Below are positions 26,666-35,165 of a stretch of DNA of 64,000 bases, in pieces. Location of the stretch: the NCBI RefSeq assembly GCF_010685995.1, contig NZ_JAAGWK010000025.1:62001-126000 (forward strand), given 5' to 3'. How positions within the stretch are numbered: the stretch's first letter is position 1; each line of letters opens with the position of its first letter. The DNA comes from Goekera deserti (lineage in GTDB: Bacteria > Actinomycetota > Actinomycetes > Mycobacteriales > Geodermatophilaceae). The position numbers and the translations under genes were made by a program. Under the pieces are notes generated by a model, which saw only the letters and a program-made list of their open reading frames with translations, was not told the origin of the DNA and did not search any database.

Positions 26666-27742
26666 GTGACACGCCCCGGTGCGGCACCGGCCGGCGGCGA
26701 CCCGGCGGACCCGGTGGCGCTGGTCGGGGAGTTCCCGCTGATCGCCCGGGTGGTCGCCCGCGCCGGCACCGCCCGGCTCGCCGACGTCGGACCGGGCGAC
26801 GACGCGGCCGTCGTCCGGACCCCCGACGGGCGGGTGGTGGTCTGCACCGACGTGCTGGTCGAGGGCCGGCACTTCCGGCGGGACTGGTCCTCCGGGCGCG
26901 ACGTCGGGCACAAGGCGGCTGCCGCCAACCTGGCCGACGTCGCGGCCATGGGGGCGGTGCCGACGGCCCTGCTGGTCGGTCTGGCCTGCCCGGCGGACAC
27001 CCCGGTGGGCTGGCTGGAGGAGGTCGCCGAGGGCATGGCCGCCGAGTGCGCCCCGTCCGGCGCCGCCGTCGTGGGCGGGGACACCTCGGCGTCGGCGCCG
27101 GACTCGGCGGCCGTCGTGCTGTCGGTGACCGCGCTCGGCGACCTGGAGGGGCGCCCGCCGGTGCTCCGCTCCGGGGCCCGGCCCGGCGACGTCGTCGCGC
27201 TGGCCGGGCGGCTGGGCTGGTCGGCCGCCGGGTACGCGCTGTTCCGCGCGGGCGCTGTCGCCGGGGCCGGTGACGGCCCTGCTGCGCTCGTGGTGCGGGC
27301 GCACCGCCGGCCGGAGCCGCCCTACGGAGCCGGGCCGGCCGGCGCCCGAGCCGGGGCGACCTCGATGTGCGACGTCAGCGACGGGCTGCTCGCCGACGCC
27401 GGGCACCTGGCCGCCGCCAGTGGCGTCGTCCTGGACCTGGACCGGGCCGCCCTCGCGGGGCCGGGCGCGGGGCCCCCGCTGGCGGCGGTGGCCGCGGCGC
27501 TGGGTGTGGACCCGCTGGGCTGGGTGCTCACCGGTGGTGAGGACCACGCGCTGGTGGGCACCTTCCCGCCCGGGGCACGGCTGCCGGAGGGCTGGTCCGT
27601 GGTGGGCCGGGTCGTCGACGGCGCCCCGGGGGTGCTGCTCGACGGCGTGGCCGCCGAGCAGGTGGCCCGGGAGCTGCAGCCCGGCGGCGCAGCCGCGGGC
27701 GACACGGTGGGGAGGGGGACCGGACATGAGCACTTCCGCTGA
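26666..27742 (+). CDS. thiL: Thiamine-monophosphate kinase
   Basis: ThiL phosphorylates thiamine monophosphate to the diphosphate cofactor. The 358-residue protein is slightly longer than usual because of a Pro/Ala-rich N-terminus. It shows GEFPLIARVVA, DVGPGDDAAVV, CTDVLVEGRHF, NLADVAAMGAVP and GGDTSASAP, then the C-terminal CDVSDGLLADAGHLA and LTGGEDHALVGTF. These are the metal and nucleotide sites of the AIR-synthase-like fold. The GTG start at 26666 follows GGGAGGG. The last 17 bases overlap the acetyltransferase gene. Confidence 0.94.
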   Translation: MTRPGAAPAGGDPADPVALVGEFPLIARVVARAGTARLADVGPGDDAAVVRTPDGRVVVCTDVLVEGRHFRRDWSSGRDVGHKAAAANLADVAAMGAVPTALLVGLACPADTPVGWLEEVAEGMAAECAPSGAAVVGGDTSASAPDSAAVVLSVTALGDLEGRPPVLRSGARPGDVVALAGRLGWSAAGYALFRAGAVAGAGDGPAALVVRAHRRPEPPYGAGPAGARAGATSMCDVSDGLLADAGHLAAASGVVLDLDRAALAGPGAGPPLAAVAAALGVDPLGWVLTGGEDHALVGTFPPGARLPEGWSVVGRVVDGAPGVLLDGVAAEQVARELQPGGAAAGDTVGRGTGHEHFR

Positions 27743-28280
27743 GGCGACCGCCGGGCCGGCCGGTGGCCTGGTGCTGCGCCAGGTCGGCTACGACGACCCG
27801 GTGGCGGCAGAGCTGGTCGAGCGGGTGCAGCAGGAGTACGTGCGCCGCTACGGCGGCCGGGACGAGGCCGTCGTCGACCCTGCCGAGTTCAGCCCGCCGG
27901 GCGGGCTGTTCCTCGTCGCGGAGATCGACGGGCAGCCCGCCGGCTGCGGGGGCTGGCGGGTGCACGGGCCCGGTGAGGTGGAGCTCAAGCGGATGTACGT
28001 GGAGCCGTCGATGCGCCGCCGCGGCGTGGCCGTCGCGGTGCTGCACGCCCTCGAGCAGGCCGCCGTCCGTGCCGGGCACCGCCGGATGGTGCTCAACTCC
28101 GGTGACCGGCAGCCCGAGGCCCTGGCGCTCTACGAGCGCGCGGGGTACACACCCGTCGACGGGTACGGCATCTACGCCGGCTCGCCGGAGGCGGTGTTCC
28201 TCGGCCGGGAGCTGCCCGAGCCGGGCCCCCCGGGGCGCGTCCCCGGGGCGGACGGACAGGAGCAGTCGTGGGCGTCGTGA
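27726..28280 (+). CDS. GNAT family N-acetyltransferase
   Basis: This 184-residue acetyltransferase shows the GNAT core. LFLVAEIDGQPAGCGGWRV forms strands 2-4. ELKRMYVEPSMRRRGVAVAV holds the acetyl-CoA binding R-x-x-G-x-A loop (about residues 80-100). LNSGDRQPEALALYERAGY is the final motif. The acceptor substrate is not evident. The ATG lies inside the end of thiL (17-base overlap), and the end overlaps the kinase-like gene by 13 bases, so the three genes form a compact operon. A link to thiamine is not implied by the domain. Confidence 0.86.
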   Translation: MSTSAEATAGPAGGLVLRQVGYDDPVAAELVERVQQEYVRRYGGRDEAVVDPAEFSPPGGLFLVAEIDGQPAGCGGWRVHGPGEVELKRMYVEPSMRRRGVAVAVLHALEQAAVRAGHRRMVLNSGDRQPEALALYERAGYTPVDGYGIYAGSPEAVFLGRELPEPGPPGRVPGADGQEQSWAS

Positions 28281-28894
28281 CGGTGTCGGCCTCCTTCGGG
28301 GCCGGGGGGCAGGACGTCGCCCCGGCGGTGGCCCGGCGGCTCGGCCTGCCCTTCCACGACCGGGCGATCCCGGTGACCGTGGCCAGCCGGCTCGGGGTGC
28401 CCGTGGAGGACGCCGAGGCCAACGACGAGACCGTCGTGCGCGGGCTGTGGAGGCTGGTGGCCTCGCTGGGCACCATGCCCGACCCGGTCGGCGGCGTGCT
28501 GCCCACCACGACGCTGCCCGACGAGCGGGCCTACCGGGAGCAGACCGAGCGGGTGCTGGAGGAGATCGCCGCCGGCCCCGGTGGCGTGGTCCTCGGGCGG
28601 GCGGCGGCGATGGTGCTGCGCGGGCGTCCCGACGTGCTGCACGTGCGCCTGGACGGCCCGGCCGAGCGCCGGCTGGCCGCCGCGGTCGACCTCACCGGGC
28701 AGCCGGAGAAGGAGGTGCGCCGGCTCATGGCGACCAACGACCGGGCCCGGGAGGCCTACGTGCGGCAGTTCTACCGCTGCGACCCGACCGATGCCCGGCA
28801 CTACCACCTGGTGGTCGACGCCACCGCCCTGCCGCTGGAGACGACGGTCGCCCTGGTCGTGACCGCCGCCCGCGCCCGCGGCATCGGTTCCTGA
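28268..28894 (+). CDS. Cytidylate kinase-like family protein
   Basis: This 208-residue P-loop protein is related to cytidylate kinase (AAA_26/Cytidylate_kin2 type). The nucleotide loop appears as SASFGAGGQDVAPAVARRL, a modified GxGGxx pattern lacking the Lys-Thr/Ser of a classical P-loop. The PFHDRAI segment matches the LG-x-F-x-D strand of the family, and later helices contain RVLEEIAAGPGGVVLGRAAA. Members are common in actinobacteria, without defined substrate. The GTG start overlaps the acetyltransferase gene. A 16-bp terminator follows. Confidence 0.8.
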   Translation: MGVVTVSASFGAGGQDVAPAVARRLGLPFHDRAIPVTVASRLGVPVEDAEANDETVVRGLWRLVASLGTMPDPVGGVLPTTTLPDERAYREQTERVLEEIAAGPGGVVLGRAAAMVLRGRPDVLHVRLDGPAERRLAAAVDLTGQPEKEVRRLMATNDRAREAYVRQFYRCDPTDARHYHLVVDATALPLETTVALVVTAARARGIGS

Positions 28895-28904
28895 CCCGCA
28901 CGCG

Positions 28905-28940
28905 GACGACCCCGGGGACCGTCAGGTCCCCGGGGTCGTC
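28905..28940. terminator. Terminator between the kinase-like gene and rpmB
   Basis: Perfect 16-base arms (28905-28920 and 28925-28940) surround the loop GTCA. It serves the thiL operon and possibly the convergent rpmB transcript, whose stop is 52 bases away. Confidence 0.85.
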
Positions 28941-28991
28941 AGGCGCGTGGAGCGGCCCGTCGTGGACGGGCGAGGAGGACGAGGTCCTCGG

Positions 28992-29183
28992 TCAGCCCCG
29001 GACGACCTTGCCGGCGCGGATGCACGAGGTGCAGGCGTTGATGCGGCGGCTGGTGCCGGCACCGACGAGGGCCTTCACGGCCTGGATGTTCGGGTTCCAG
29101 CGGCGCGGCGTACGGCGGTGCGAGTGGGACACCGACATGCCGAAACCGGGGCCCTTGCCACAAACGTCGCACACGGCAGCCAC
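28992..29183 (-). CDS. rpmB: 50S ribosomal protein L28
   Basis: The 63-residue L28 contains two CxxC pairs ([11 protein letters not shown] and CTSCIRAGK), the zinc-binding C+ form. This form contrasts with zinc-free paralogues induced by Zur in actinobacteria. The conserved [16 protein letters not shown] is intact. GTG at 29183 follows AGGAG on the minus strand. A good sigma-70-type promoter lies about 100 bases upstream, leaving a leader of about 90 bases. It is transcribed alone and divergent from the FakA-like gene. Confidence 0.96.
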   Translation of the reverse strand: MAAVCDVCGKGPGFGMSVSHSHRRTPRRWNPNIQAVKALVGAGTSRRINACTSCIRAGKVVRG

Positions 29184-29280
29184 GGTCGATCACTCCTAGA
29201 GATGGTGGTTCAGATGAGGCGGGGCGCTGGACCGGCGGAGGACGCCAGGGCAGCAGGCACCCGCGGACAAGACTCCGCAC

Positions 29281-29310
29281 ACTGTAACCGCTCGACCCTG
29301 CCGCTGTCAG
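29281..29310 (-). promoter_or_regulatory. rpmB promoter
   Basis: On the minus strand CTGACA (29310-29305) and TACAGT (29286-29281) are separated by 18 bases. This is the best -35/-10 pair I saw in the window and is expected for a ribosomal protein gene. Confidence 0.7.
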
Positions 29311-29381
29311 ACGCACCCGTCCCCGCAGGCCCGCACCGGACGTCCGACCGGCGCTCCGCCGGGACCGTCGGTGCCCACCGG

Positions 29382-29387
29382 TAGCGT
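29382..29387 (+). promoter_or_regulatory. Candidate -10 box of a leaderless FakA-like gene transcript
   Basis: TAGCGT lies 7 bases before the GTG at 29395, with no ribosome-binding site between. Confidence 0.45.
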
Positions 29388-29394
29388 GCGGCCC

Positions 29395-31029
29395 GTGCTC
29401 CAGGAGCTGGACGACGCCGCGGTCCGCCGCTGGAGCGAGGCCGCCGTGGCCGCGCTCGACGGCGCTCGCAGCCAGCTCGACGCGCTCAACGTGTTCCCCG
29501 TCCCGGACGGTGACACCGGCACCAACCTGCTGCTCACGCTGCGCGCCGGCATCGCGGCGGTGGCCGACGCCGACCCGGGCGAGCCGGCCTGGACGGCCCT
29601 GGCCCGCGGTGCGGTGCTCGGCGCCCACGGCAACTCCGGCGCGATCCTGTCCCAGCTGCTCAGCGGGCTGGCCGCCGCGCTGCCCGGCGGCGTCCCGGCC
29701 GGCGGCGCGGCCGTGGCCCGCGCGCTGCACGCGGCCACCGACGCCGCCTACGGCGCCGTGGCCGACCCGGCCGAGGGCACCCTGCTCACCGTCGCCCGCC
29801 GCGGGTCGGAGGCCGCCGTGCGGGCGGTGGCCGAGGGTCGCAGCGCCCTGGCCGACGTGCTCGGCGCCGCCGCCGACGCCGCCCGGGTCGCCCTCACCGA
29901 CACCACCGGCCAGCTGGAGGCCCTGCGCGCCGCCGGGGTGGTGGACGCGGGCGGTGCCGGCTGGTGCGTGCTGCTGGACGCCCTCGTCGCCACCGTCACC
30001 GGAGTCGACCCTGCCCGGGTGCGGCTGCCGCCGGCCGCCGCGCACCGCCGGCCCGGGCGGCTCCCCGACCGGCACGAGCGCCGCGAGGACGTGCCGCACC
30101 AGCCGCCGCGCGGCCCGGGCAGCGAGGTGCAGTACCTGCTCGCCGACGCCTCCGCCGAGGCCGTCGCCGACCTGCGCACCCGGCTGGCCGCGCTGGGGGA
30201 CTCGCTGGTCGTGGTGGGCGTGGACACGCCGTCCGGGCGGGAGTGGAACGTGCACGTGCACGTCGACGACGTCGGGGCGGCGATCGAGGCCGGCATCGAG
30301 TCCGGCCGCCCGCACCGCATCACCGTGACCCCGCTGGCACCGCCCCGCCCGCAGGCCGCCGTCCCGGGGCTGCGCGCGGTGGTCACGGTGGTGGCCCAGG
30401 ACGGGCTGGCCGAGGTGTTCGCGGCCGAGGGCGCCGTCGTCGTCCCGGTCGACCCGGCGGGCGACGAGCAGCAGCTGGAGGAGGCCGTGCTGGCCGCGGC
30501 GCTCGGCTCCGGCGCCGAGGACGTCGTCGTGCTGCCCAACGACGAGCACACCTACCCGGTCGCCGTCCGGGCCGCGCGGCGGGCGCGCACCGAGGGCCGG
30601 CAGGTCGCCGTCCTGCCCACCGGCGCGGCCGTGCAGGGGCTCGCCGCCGTGGCGGTCGCCGACCCCGGCCGCTCGTTCTCCGACGACGTGATCGCGATGA
30701 CCGAGGCCGCCGCGGCGACCCGCTGGGCCGAGGTGACGGTCGCCGAGCAGGAGGCGCTCACCATGGCCGGCCGCTGCCAGCCCGGGGACGTGTTGGGCTC
30801 CGCCGACGGCGACGTCGTGGTGCTGGGTCCCGACCCGCTCACCGTCGCGTGCGACCTGCTGGACCGGATGCTGTCCGCCGGCGGCGAGATGGCCACGCTG
30901 GTGGTGGGGGAGGACGCGGCCCTCGGCGATGCGGTGTGCCGGCACCTGAGCCGGGTGCACCCCACCGTCGACACGGTGCGCTACGACGGCGGCCCGAGCG
31001 GCTCGCTGCTGCTGGTCGGCGTCGAGTGA
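29395..31029 (+). CDS. DAK2 domain fatty acid kinase-like protein (FakA/YloV)
   Basis: The 544-residue protein has an N-terminal DhaL/DAK2 kinase domain (about 1-190). The metal-ATP motifs are NVFPVPDGDTGTNLLLTL, GAHGNSGAILSQ, and DAGGAGWCVLLD near 185. A middle domain and a C-terminal DegV-partner region typical of FakA/YloV follow. In Firmicutes FakA phosphorylates fatty acids held by FakB (DegV) proteins; no fakB is adjacent here. The gene precedes recG in many actinobacteria, as in M. tuberculosis. GTG at 29395 is placed after a TAGCGT box. recG starts 25 bases after the stop. Confidence 0.88.
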   Translation: MLQELDDAAVRRWSEAAVAALDGARSQLDALNVFPVPDGDTGTNLLLTLRAGIAAVADADPGEPAWTALARGAVLGAHGNSGAILSQLLSGLAAALPGGVPAGGAAVARALHAATDAAYGAVADPAEGTLLTVARRGSEAAVRAVAEGRSALADVLGAAADAARVALTDTTGQLEALRAAGVVDAGGAGWCVLLDALVATVTGVDPARVRLPPAAAHRRPGRLPDRHERREDVPHQPPRGPGSEVQYLLADASAEAVADLRTRLAALGDSLVVVGVDTPSGREWNVHVHVDDVGAAIEAGIESGRPHRITVTPLAPPRPQAAVPGLRAVVTVVAQDGLAEVFAAEGAVVVPVDPAGDEQQLEEAVLAAALGSGAEDVVVLPNDEHTYPVAVRAARRARTEGRQVAVLPTGAAVQGLAAVAVADPGRSFSDDVIAMTEAAAATRWAEVTVAEQEALTMAGRCQPGDVLGSADGDVVVLGPDPLTVACDLLDRMLSAGGEMATLVVGEDAALGDAVCRHLSRVHPTVDTVRYDGGPSGSLLLVGVE

Positions 31030-31054
31030 GCCACCGCGGGGGGAGGGGGAGGGC

Positions 31055-33262
31055 GTGACCGGTCCGGGGACCACGATGGGCACCCCGCTGGCGAAGGTGC
31101 TGGGGCCGAAGACGGCCACGGCGATGGCGGAGTCGCTGGAGCTGCACACCGTCCGCGACCTGCTGCGGCACTACCCGCGCCGCTACGCCCAGCGGGGCGA
31201 GATGGCGAAGTTCACCGACCTGCAGGTGGGCGACCGGGTGACCGTCCTGGCGCAGGTGCGCAGCGTGAGCACCCGCTCGATGCAGCGCCGTCGCGGAACC
31301 ATCACCGAGGTGACCGTCGGCGACGGCGAGGGCACCATGCGGCTGGTCTTCTTCAGCAACCGGCACCCGCGGATGGCGGCCGGCGTCTGGGGGCTGTTCG
31401 CCGGCACGGTGAGCCTCTGGCAGGGGAAGATGCAGTTCAGCCACCCCGACTGCCACCTGCTCGACGACCCGGACGACGACGACGGCTGGGCCCGCGCCCT
31501 GGTGCCCATCTACCCCTCGAGCAAGGACGTCTCCAGCTGGGTGATCGAGAAGGCGCTGCGGGTGCTGCTGGGCCAGGGGCTCGCCGAGCTGGTCGACGAC
31601 CCGCTGCCGGAGTCGGTGCGCAGCCGGCACGGACTGCTGCCGCTGGCCGAGGCGCTCACCCGCGTGCACCGCCCGGAGACCGCCGAGGACGTCGACGCCG
31701 CCACCGGCCGGCTCAAGTGGGACGAGGCCCTGGTGCTGCAGCTGACCCTGCTCGCCCGCCGCCGGGCCTCGGCGCTGGAGCCGGGCATCGCCCGGCCCCG
31801 GGTGCCCGGCGGGCTGCTCGACGCCGTCGACGCCCAGCTGCCCTTCGCGCTCACCGACGGCCAGCGCGAGGTCGGTGAGGAGCTGGCCGCGGAGCTCTCC
31901 CGCGAGCAGCCGATGAACCGCCTGCTGCAGGGCGAGGTCGGTTCGGGCAAGACCGTCGTGGCGCTGCGGGCGATGGCCCAGGTCGTCGACGCAGGCGGGC
32001 AGGCCGCGCTTCTCGCGCCCACCGAGGTGCTCGCCGCCCAGCACGTGCGCAGCCTGCAGGCGGTGCTCGGCCCGCTGGGCCGGGCCGGTGAGCTCGACGG
32101 CGACGCCGCGGGCACCCGGGTCACGCTGGTCACCGGCTCGCAGCGGTCGGCGGCCCGGCGCGCCGCCCGCGCCGAGGTGGCCGACGGCAGCGCCGGGATC
32201 GTCGTCGGCACGCACGCGCTGATCCAGGAGGGCGTCGAGTTCGCCGACCTGGGGCTGGTGGTCGTCGACGAGCAGCACCGCTTCGGCGTCGAGCAGCGCG
32301 ACGCCCTGCGCGCCAAGGGCACCCGGCCCCCGCACGTGCTGGTGATGACCGCCACACCCATCCCGCGCACCGTGGCGATGACCGTCTACGGCGACCTGGA
32401 GACCTCGACGCTGCGCCAGCTGCCGGCCGGCCGCGGCGGGGTCACGAGCTCGGTGGTGCCGGTGGGCGAGAAGCCGGCCTGGCTGGACCGGGCGTGGCAG
32501 CGGGTGCGGGAGGAGGTCGCCGCCGGCCGGCAGGCCTACGTGGTCTGCCCCCGGATCGGCGAGGACCCCGAGGCCCCGGCCCGTGGTCAGGCGGGGGAGG
32601 ACGCCCCGGTCGACGCCGACGGGGCCCCGGACGACGGTTCGGGGAAGCGGCCCCCGCTGGCCGTGCTCGACGTGGTCGAGGGCCTGCGGTCCGGGCCGCT
32701 GGCGGGCGTGCGGCTGCAGACCCTGCACGGCCGGCTGACCCCGGAGGAGAAGGAGCTGCGGATGCGCGCCTTCGGTGCCGGGGAGATCGACGTGCTCGTG
32801 GCCACCACCGTCGTCGAGGTCGGGGTCGACGTGCCCAACGCCACGGTCATGGTGGTCATGGACGCCGACCGGTTCGGGGTCAGCCAGCTGCACCAGCTCC
32901 GCGGCCGGGTGGCCCGCGGCGCGCACGCCGGGCTGTGCCTGCTGGTCACCGAGGCACCCAGCGGGTCGTCCACCGGGCGGCGGCTGGCCGCCGTCGCCTC
33001 CACCACCGACGGCTTCCAGCTGGCCCGGCTGGACCTGGAGACCCGCCGGGAGGGCAACGTGCTGGGCGCGGCTCAGTCCGGCACCCGCTCGGAGGTCAAG
33101 CTGCTCTCCCTGCTGGACGACGAGGAGCTGATCGCCGAGGCCCGCGCCGAGGCCGCGGTCCTGCTGGACACCGGCGGCGGGCTGGCCGACCACCCGGGGC
33201 TGGCCGTCGAGGTGGCCCGGATGACCACCGACGACAAGGCCGACTTCCTGGAGAAGGCGTGA
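31055..33262 (+). CDS. recG: ATP-dependent DNA helicase RecG
   Basis: RecG remodels stalled replication forks and branched DNA. The 735-residue enzyme has an N-terminal wedge/OB domain (about 1-250), then helicase motifs I GEVGSGKTVVALRAM (from residue 293), II VVDEQHRFG, III MTATPIPRT, and the C-terminal helicase half with TTVVEVGVDVPNATVMVV and LHQLRGRVARG. An acidic, Gly/Pro-rich insert near 510-535 lengthens the linker compared with enterobacterial RecG. GTG at 31055 follows GGGAGGGGGAGGG. The stop overlaps rsmD (GTGA). Confidence 0.96.
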   Translation: MTGPGTTMGTPLAKVLGPKTATAMAESLELHTVRDLLRHYPRRYAQRGEMAKFTDLQVGDRVTVLAQVRSVSTRSMQRRRGTITEVTVGDGEGTMRLVFFSNRHPRMAAGVWGLFAGTVSLWQGKMQFSHPDCHLLDDPDDDDGWARALVPIYPSSKDVSSWVIEKALRVLLGQGLAELVDDPLPESVRSRHGLLPLAEALTRVHRPETAEDVDAATGRLKWDEALVLQLTLLARRRASALEPGIARPRVPGGLLDAVDAQLPFALTDGQREVGEELAAELSREQPMNRLLQGEVGSGKTVVALRAMAQVVDAGGQAALLAPTEVLAAQHVRSLQAVLGPLGRAGELDGDAAGTRVTLVTGSQRSAARRAARAEVADGSAGIVVGTHALIQEGVEFADLGLVVVDEQHRFGVEQRDALRAKGTRPPHVLVMTATPIPRTVAMTVYGDLETSTLRQLPAGRGGVTSSVVPVGEKPAWLDRAWQRVREEVAAGRQAYVVCPRIGEDPEAPARGQAGEDAPVDADGAPDDGSGKRPPLAVLDVVEGLRSGPLAGVRLQTLHGRLTPEEKELRMRAFGAGEIDVLVATTVVEVGVDVPNATVMVVMDADRFGVSQLHQLRGRVARGAHAGLCLLVTEAPSGSSTGRRLAAVASTTDGFQLARLDLETRREGNVLGAAQSGTRSEVKLLSLLDDEELIAEARAEAAVLLDTGGGLADHPGLAVEVARMTTDDKADFLEKA

Positions 33263-33813
33263 CGCGGATCATCGCGGGGGTCGCCGGGGGGCGGCGGCTG
33301 AAGGTGCCGCCGGCGGGCGTGCGGCCGACGGGCGACCGCGCCCGGGAGGCGCTGTTCAACTCGCTGGGCTCCCTGCTGGAGATCGACGGTGCCCGCGTCC
33401 TGGACCTGTACGCCGGCTCCGGCGCGCTCGGCCTGGAGGCGCTGTCGCGGGGGGCCGCCGAGGTGGTCCTGGTGGAGTCGGGGCCGTCGGTGCTGCCGGT
33501 GCTGCGGGCCAACGTGGCGGCGGTGGGGCTGCCGGGCGCCCGGGTGGTGGCCGGCTCCGTGCCGGCGGTGGTCGCCGCGGGGCCGGCGGCACCCGTCGAC
33601 CTGGTGCTGGCCGACCCCCCGTACGCGCTGGCCACGGACGAGCTGCAGGACGTGCTGCGGGCGCTGGTGTACGGGGCGTGGCTGGCCCCGGACGCGGTCG
33701 TGGTGGTCGAGCGCTCCAGCCGGGAACGCGACTGGACGTGGCCGACACCCCTGGTGGGCCTGCGCGAGCGACGCTACGGCGAGGCCGTGCTCCGGTACGG
33801 TCGCTGTCCGTGA
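33259..33813 (+). CDS. rsmD: 16S rRNA (guanine(966)-N2)-methyltransferase
   Basis: RsmD methylates G966 of 16S rRNA in the 30S subunit. The 184-residue protein begins TRIIAGVAGGRRLKVPP and carries the class I SAM motif VLDLYAGSGALGLEALSRGA (about 50-70). The catalytic DPPYAL segment lies near 123. Start and stop both overlap neighbours by four bases (GTGA with recG and with coaD), so recG-rsmD-coaD and the next gene are a coupled chain. Confidence 0.95.
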   Translation: MTRIIAGVAGGRRLKVPPAGVRPTGDRAREALFNSLGSLLEIDGARVLDLYAGSGALGLEALSRGAAEVVLVESGPSVLPVLRANVAAVGLPGARVVAGSVPAVVAAGPAAPVDLVLADPPYALATDELQDVLRALVYGAWLAPDAVVVVERSSRERDWTWPTPLVGLRERRYGEAVLRYGRCP

Positions 33814-34292
33814 GACGAGCCGTGTGCCCCGGGTCCTTCGACCCCGTCACCAACGGGCACGTCGACGTGATCACGCGGGCCGCCGCCCTCTACGACGAGC
33901 TGGTCGTGGCGGTGCTGGTGAACCCGGGCAAGGCCGGCCTGTTCGACGTCACCGAGCGCATGGCGCTGATCGGCGACGCCGTGTCCGGGCTGGCCAACGT
34001 CACCGTCGACAGCTTCGACGGCCTGCTCGTCGACTGGTGCCGGCGCAACGACGTGCCGGTGATCGTCAAGGGCCTGCGGGCCGTCGGCGACTTCGAGTAC
34101 GAGCTGCAGATGGCCCAGATGAACCGGGAGCTCGCCGAGGTCGAGACGGTGTTCATGCCGACCGCGCCCCAGGTCGGGCACCTGTCCTCCAGCCTGGTCA
34201 AGCAGATCGCCCGCTTCGGTGGGGACGTGTCGAGCCTGGTGCCCCCGGCGGTCAACGACCGGCTGGTGCGGGTCGCCGGGGGACGTCCGTGA
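33810..34292 (+). CDS. coaD: Pantetheine-phosphate adenylyltransferase
   Basis: CoaD adenylylates 4'-phosphopantetheine to dephospho-CoA. The 160-residue hexameric enzyme shows CPGSFDPVTNGHVDVI with the T/HxGH nucleotide motif near residues 10-20, VIVKGLRAVGDFEYELQMA, and the SSSLVKQIARFGGDVSSLVP end. The GTG at 33810 overlaps the rsmD stop, and the gene itself overlaps the coiled-coil gene by four bases. Confidence 0.97.
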   Translation: MRRAVCPGSFDPVTNGHVDVITRAAALYDELVVAVLVNPGKAGLFDVTERMALIGDAVSGLANVTVDSFDGLLVDWCRRNDVPVIVKGLRAVGDFEYELQMAQMNRELAEVETVFMPTAPQVGHLSSSLVKQIARFGGDVSSLVPPAVNDRLVRVAGGRP

Positions 34293-35011
34293 CCGACGTC
34301 GTCTACCGGCTCTACGAGACAGTCGACGAGTTGAGCTCGGTCATCGAGAACGCCCGCAGCGTGCCCATGTCCGGCTCCTGCATGGTCCCGCGGGACCACC
34401 TGCTGGACCTGCTGGACGACCTGCGGGAGTCGCTGCCGGAGGAGGTGCAGCAGGCCGGCGCGATCGTCGAGCAGCGCACCGAGATCCTGGAGCAGGCGCA
34501 GGCCGAGGCCGAGCGGCTCACCGGCCGCACCCGGCTGGACGCGGAGAAGGCCGTCGGGGACGCGCGCCGCCAGCGCGAGGAGATCATCGGGACCGCCCGC
34601 CGTCAGCGCGACGAGATCCTCACCGAGGCGCAGGCCGAGGCCGACGCGGTGCTGGCCCGGGCCGAGGCCGAGGCCGAGCGGCTGGTCGCCGAGGCGCGCC
34701 GCCGCCGCGAGCAGCTGCTGGCCGACGGGCAGGAGCAGCAGGCGCGGCTGGTCGAGGCCGGGCAGGACGAGCACGACCGGCTGGTCGAGGCCGGGCAGGA
34801 CGAGCACGACCGCCTGGTGCTGGAGACCGAGGTGTACCGGGGTGCGGTCGCCCGCGCCGACGAGCTCGGCGCCCAGACCGCCGCCGACGTCGCCCGGATG
34901 CGCGCCGAGGTCGACGAGTACGTGGACAGCCGGCTGGCCGACTTCGGCGGCACGCTGGACCACATGCTCCGCTCGGTGGAGAAGGCGCGCACGAACCTCC
35001 GCAGCGGCTGA
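34289..35011 (+). CDS. DivIVA-like coiled-coil protein
   Basis: The 240-residue protein is nearly all heptad coiled coil. Residues about 5-45 (VVYRLYETVDELSSVIENAR and the MVPRDHLLDLLDDL helix) precede a long Glu/Ala/Arg/Gln-rich helix to about 230. An orthologue is conserved after coaD in actinobacteria (Rv2927c in M. tuberculosis), annotated as DivIVA-like or ATP synthase b-like. A role in polar growth or septum organisation is plausible but unproven. An 11-residue unit, LVEAGQDEHDR, is tandemly duplicated near residues 154-175 (34748-34813). The start overlaps coaD as GTGA. Confidence 0.85.
   Translation: MTDVVYRLYETVDELSSVIENARSVPMSGSCMVPRDHLLDLLDDLRESLPEEVQQAGAIVEQRTEILEQAQAEAERLTGRTRLDAEKAVGDARRQREEIIGTARRQRDEILTEAQAEADAVLARAEAEAERLVAEARRRREQLLADGQEQQARLVEAGQDEHDRLVEAGQDEHDRLVLETEVYRGAVARADELGAQTAADVARMRAEVDEYVDSRLADFGGTLDHMLRSVEKARTNLRSG
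34748..34813 (+). repeat. 33-base tandem duplication in the coiled-coil gene
   Basis: Two adjacent 33-base copies, starting at 34748 and 34781, are identical but for about two bases. They encode the 11-residue unit LVEAGQDEHDR. Eleven residues equal three coiled-coil turns, so the duplication preserves a hendecad register. Confidence 0.85.
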
Positions 35012-35065
35012 CCTCCGGGTGCCGCGGGTGCCCTGCCTCCGTCACCGGCGTCGTCCGTCATCGGG

Positions 35066-35071
35066 TAGCCT
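35066..35071 (+). promoter_or_regulatory. Candidate -10 box for the DUF177-rpmF operon
   Basis: TAGCCT occurs 94 bases before the DUF177 ATG in the 154-base gap after the coiled-coil gene. No good -35 hexamer is visible. A leader of roughly 88 bases would result. Confidence 0.35.
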
Positions 35072-35165
35072 CGTGCACCGGTCCGACCGTCGTCGGGTGG
35101 CCCGGCCCCGTGGGGCTGCCCGCCCGTGACCGGCCACCCCCCCGACCCCGACCCTGGTTACCGAC

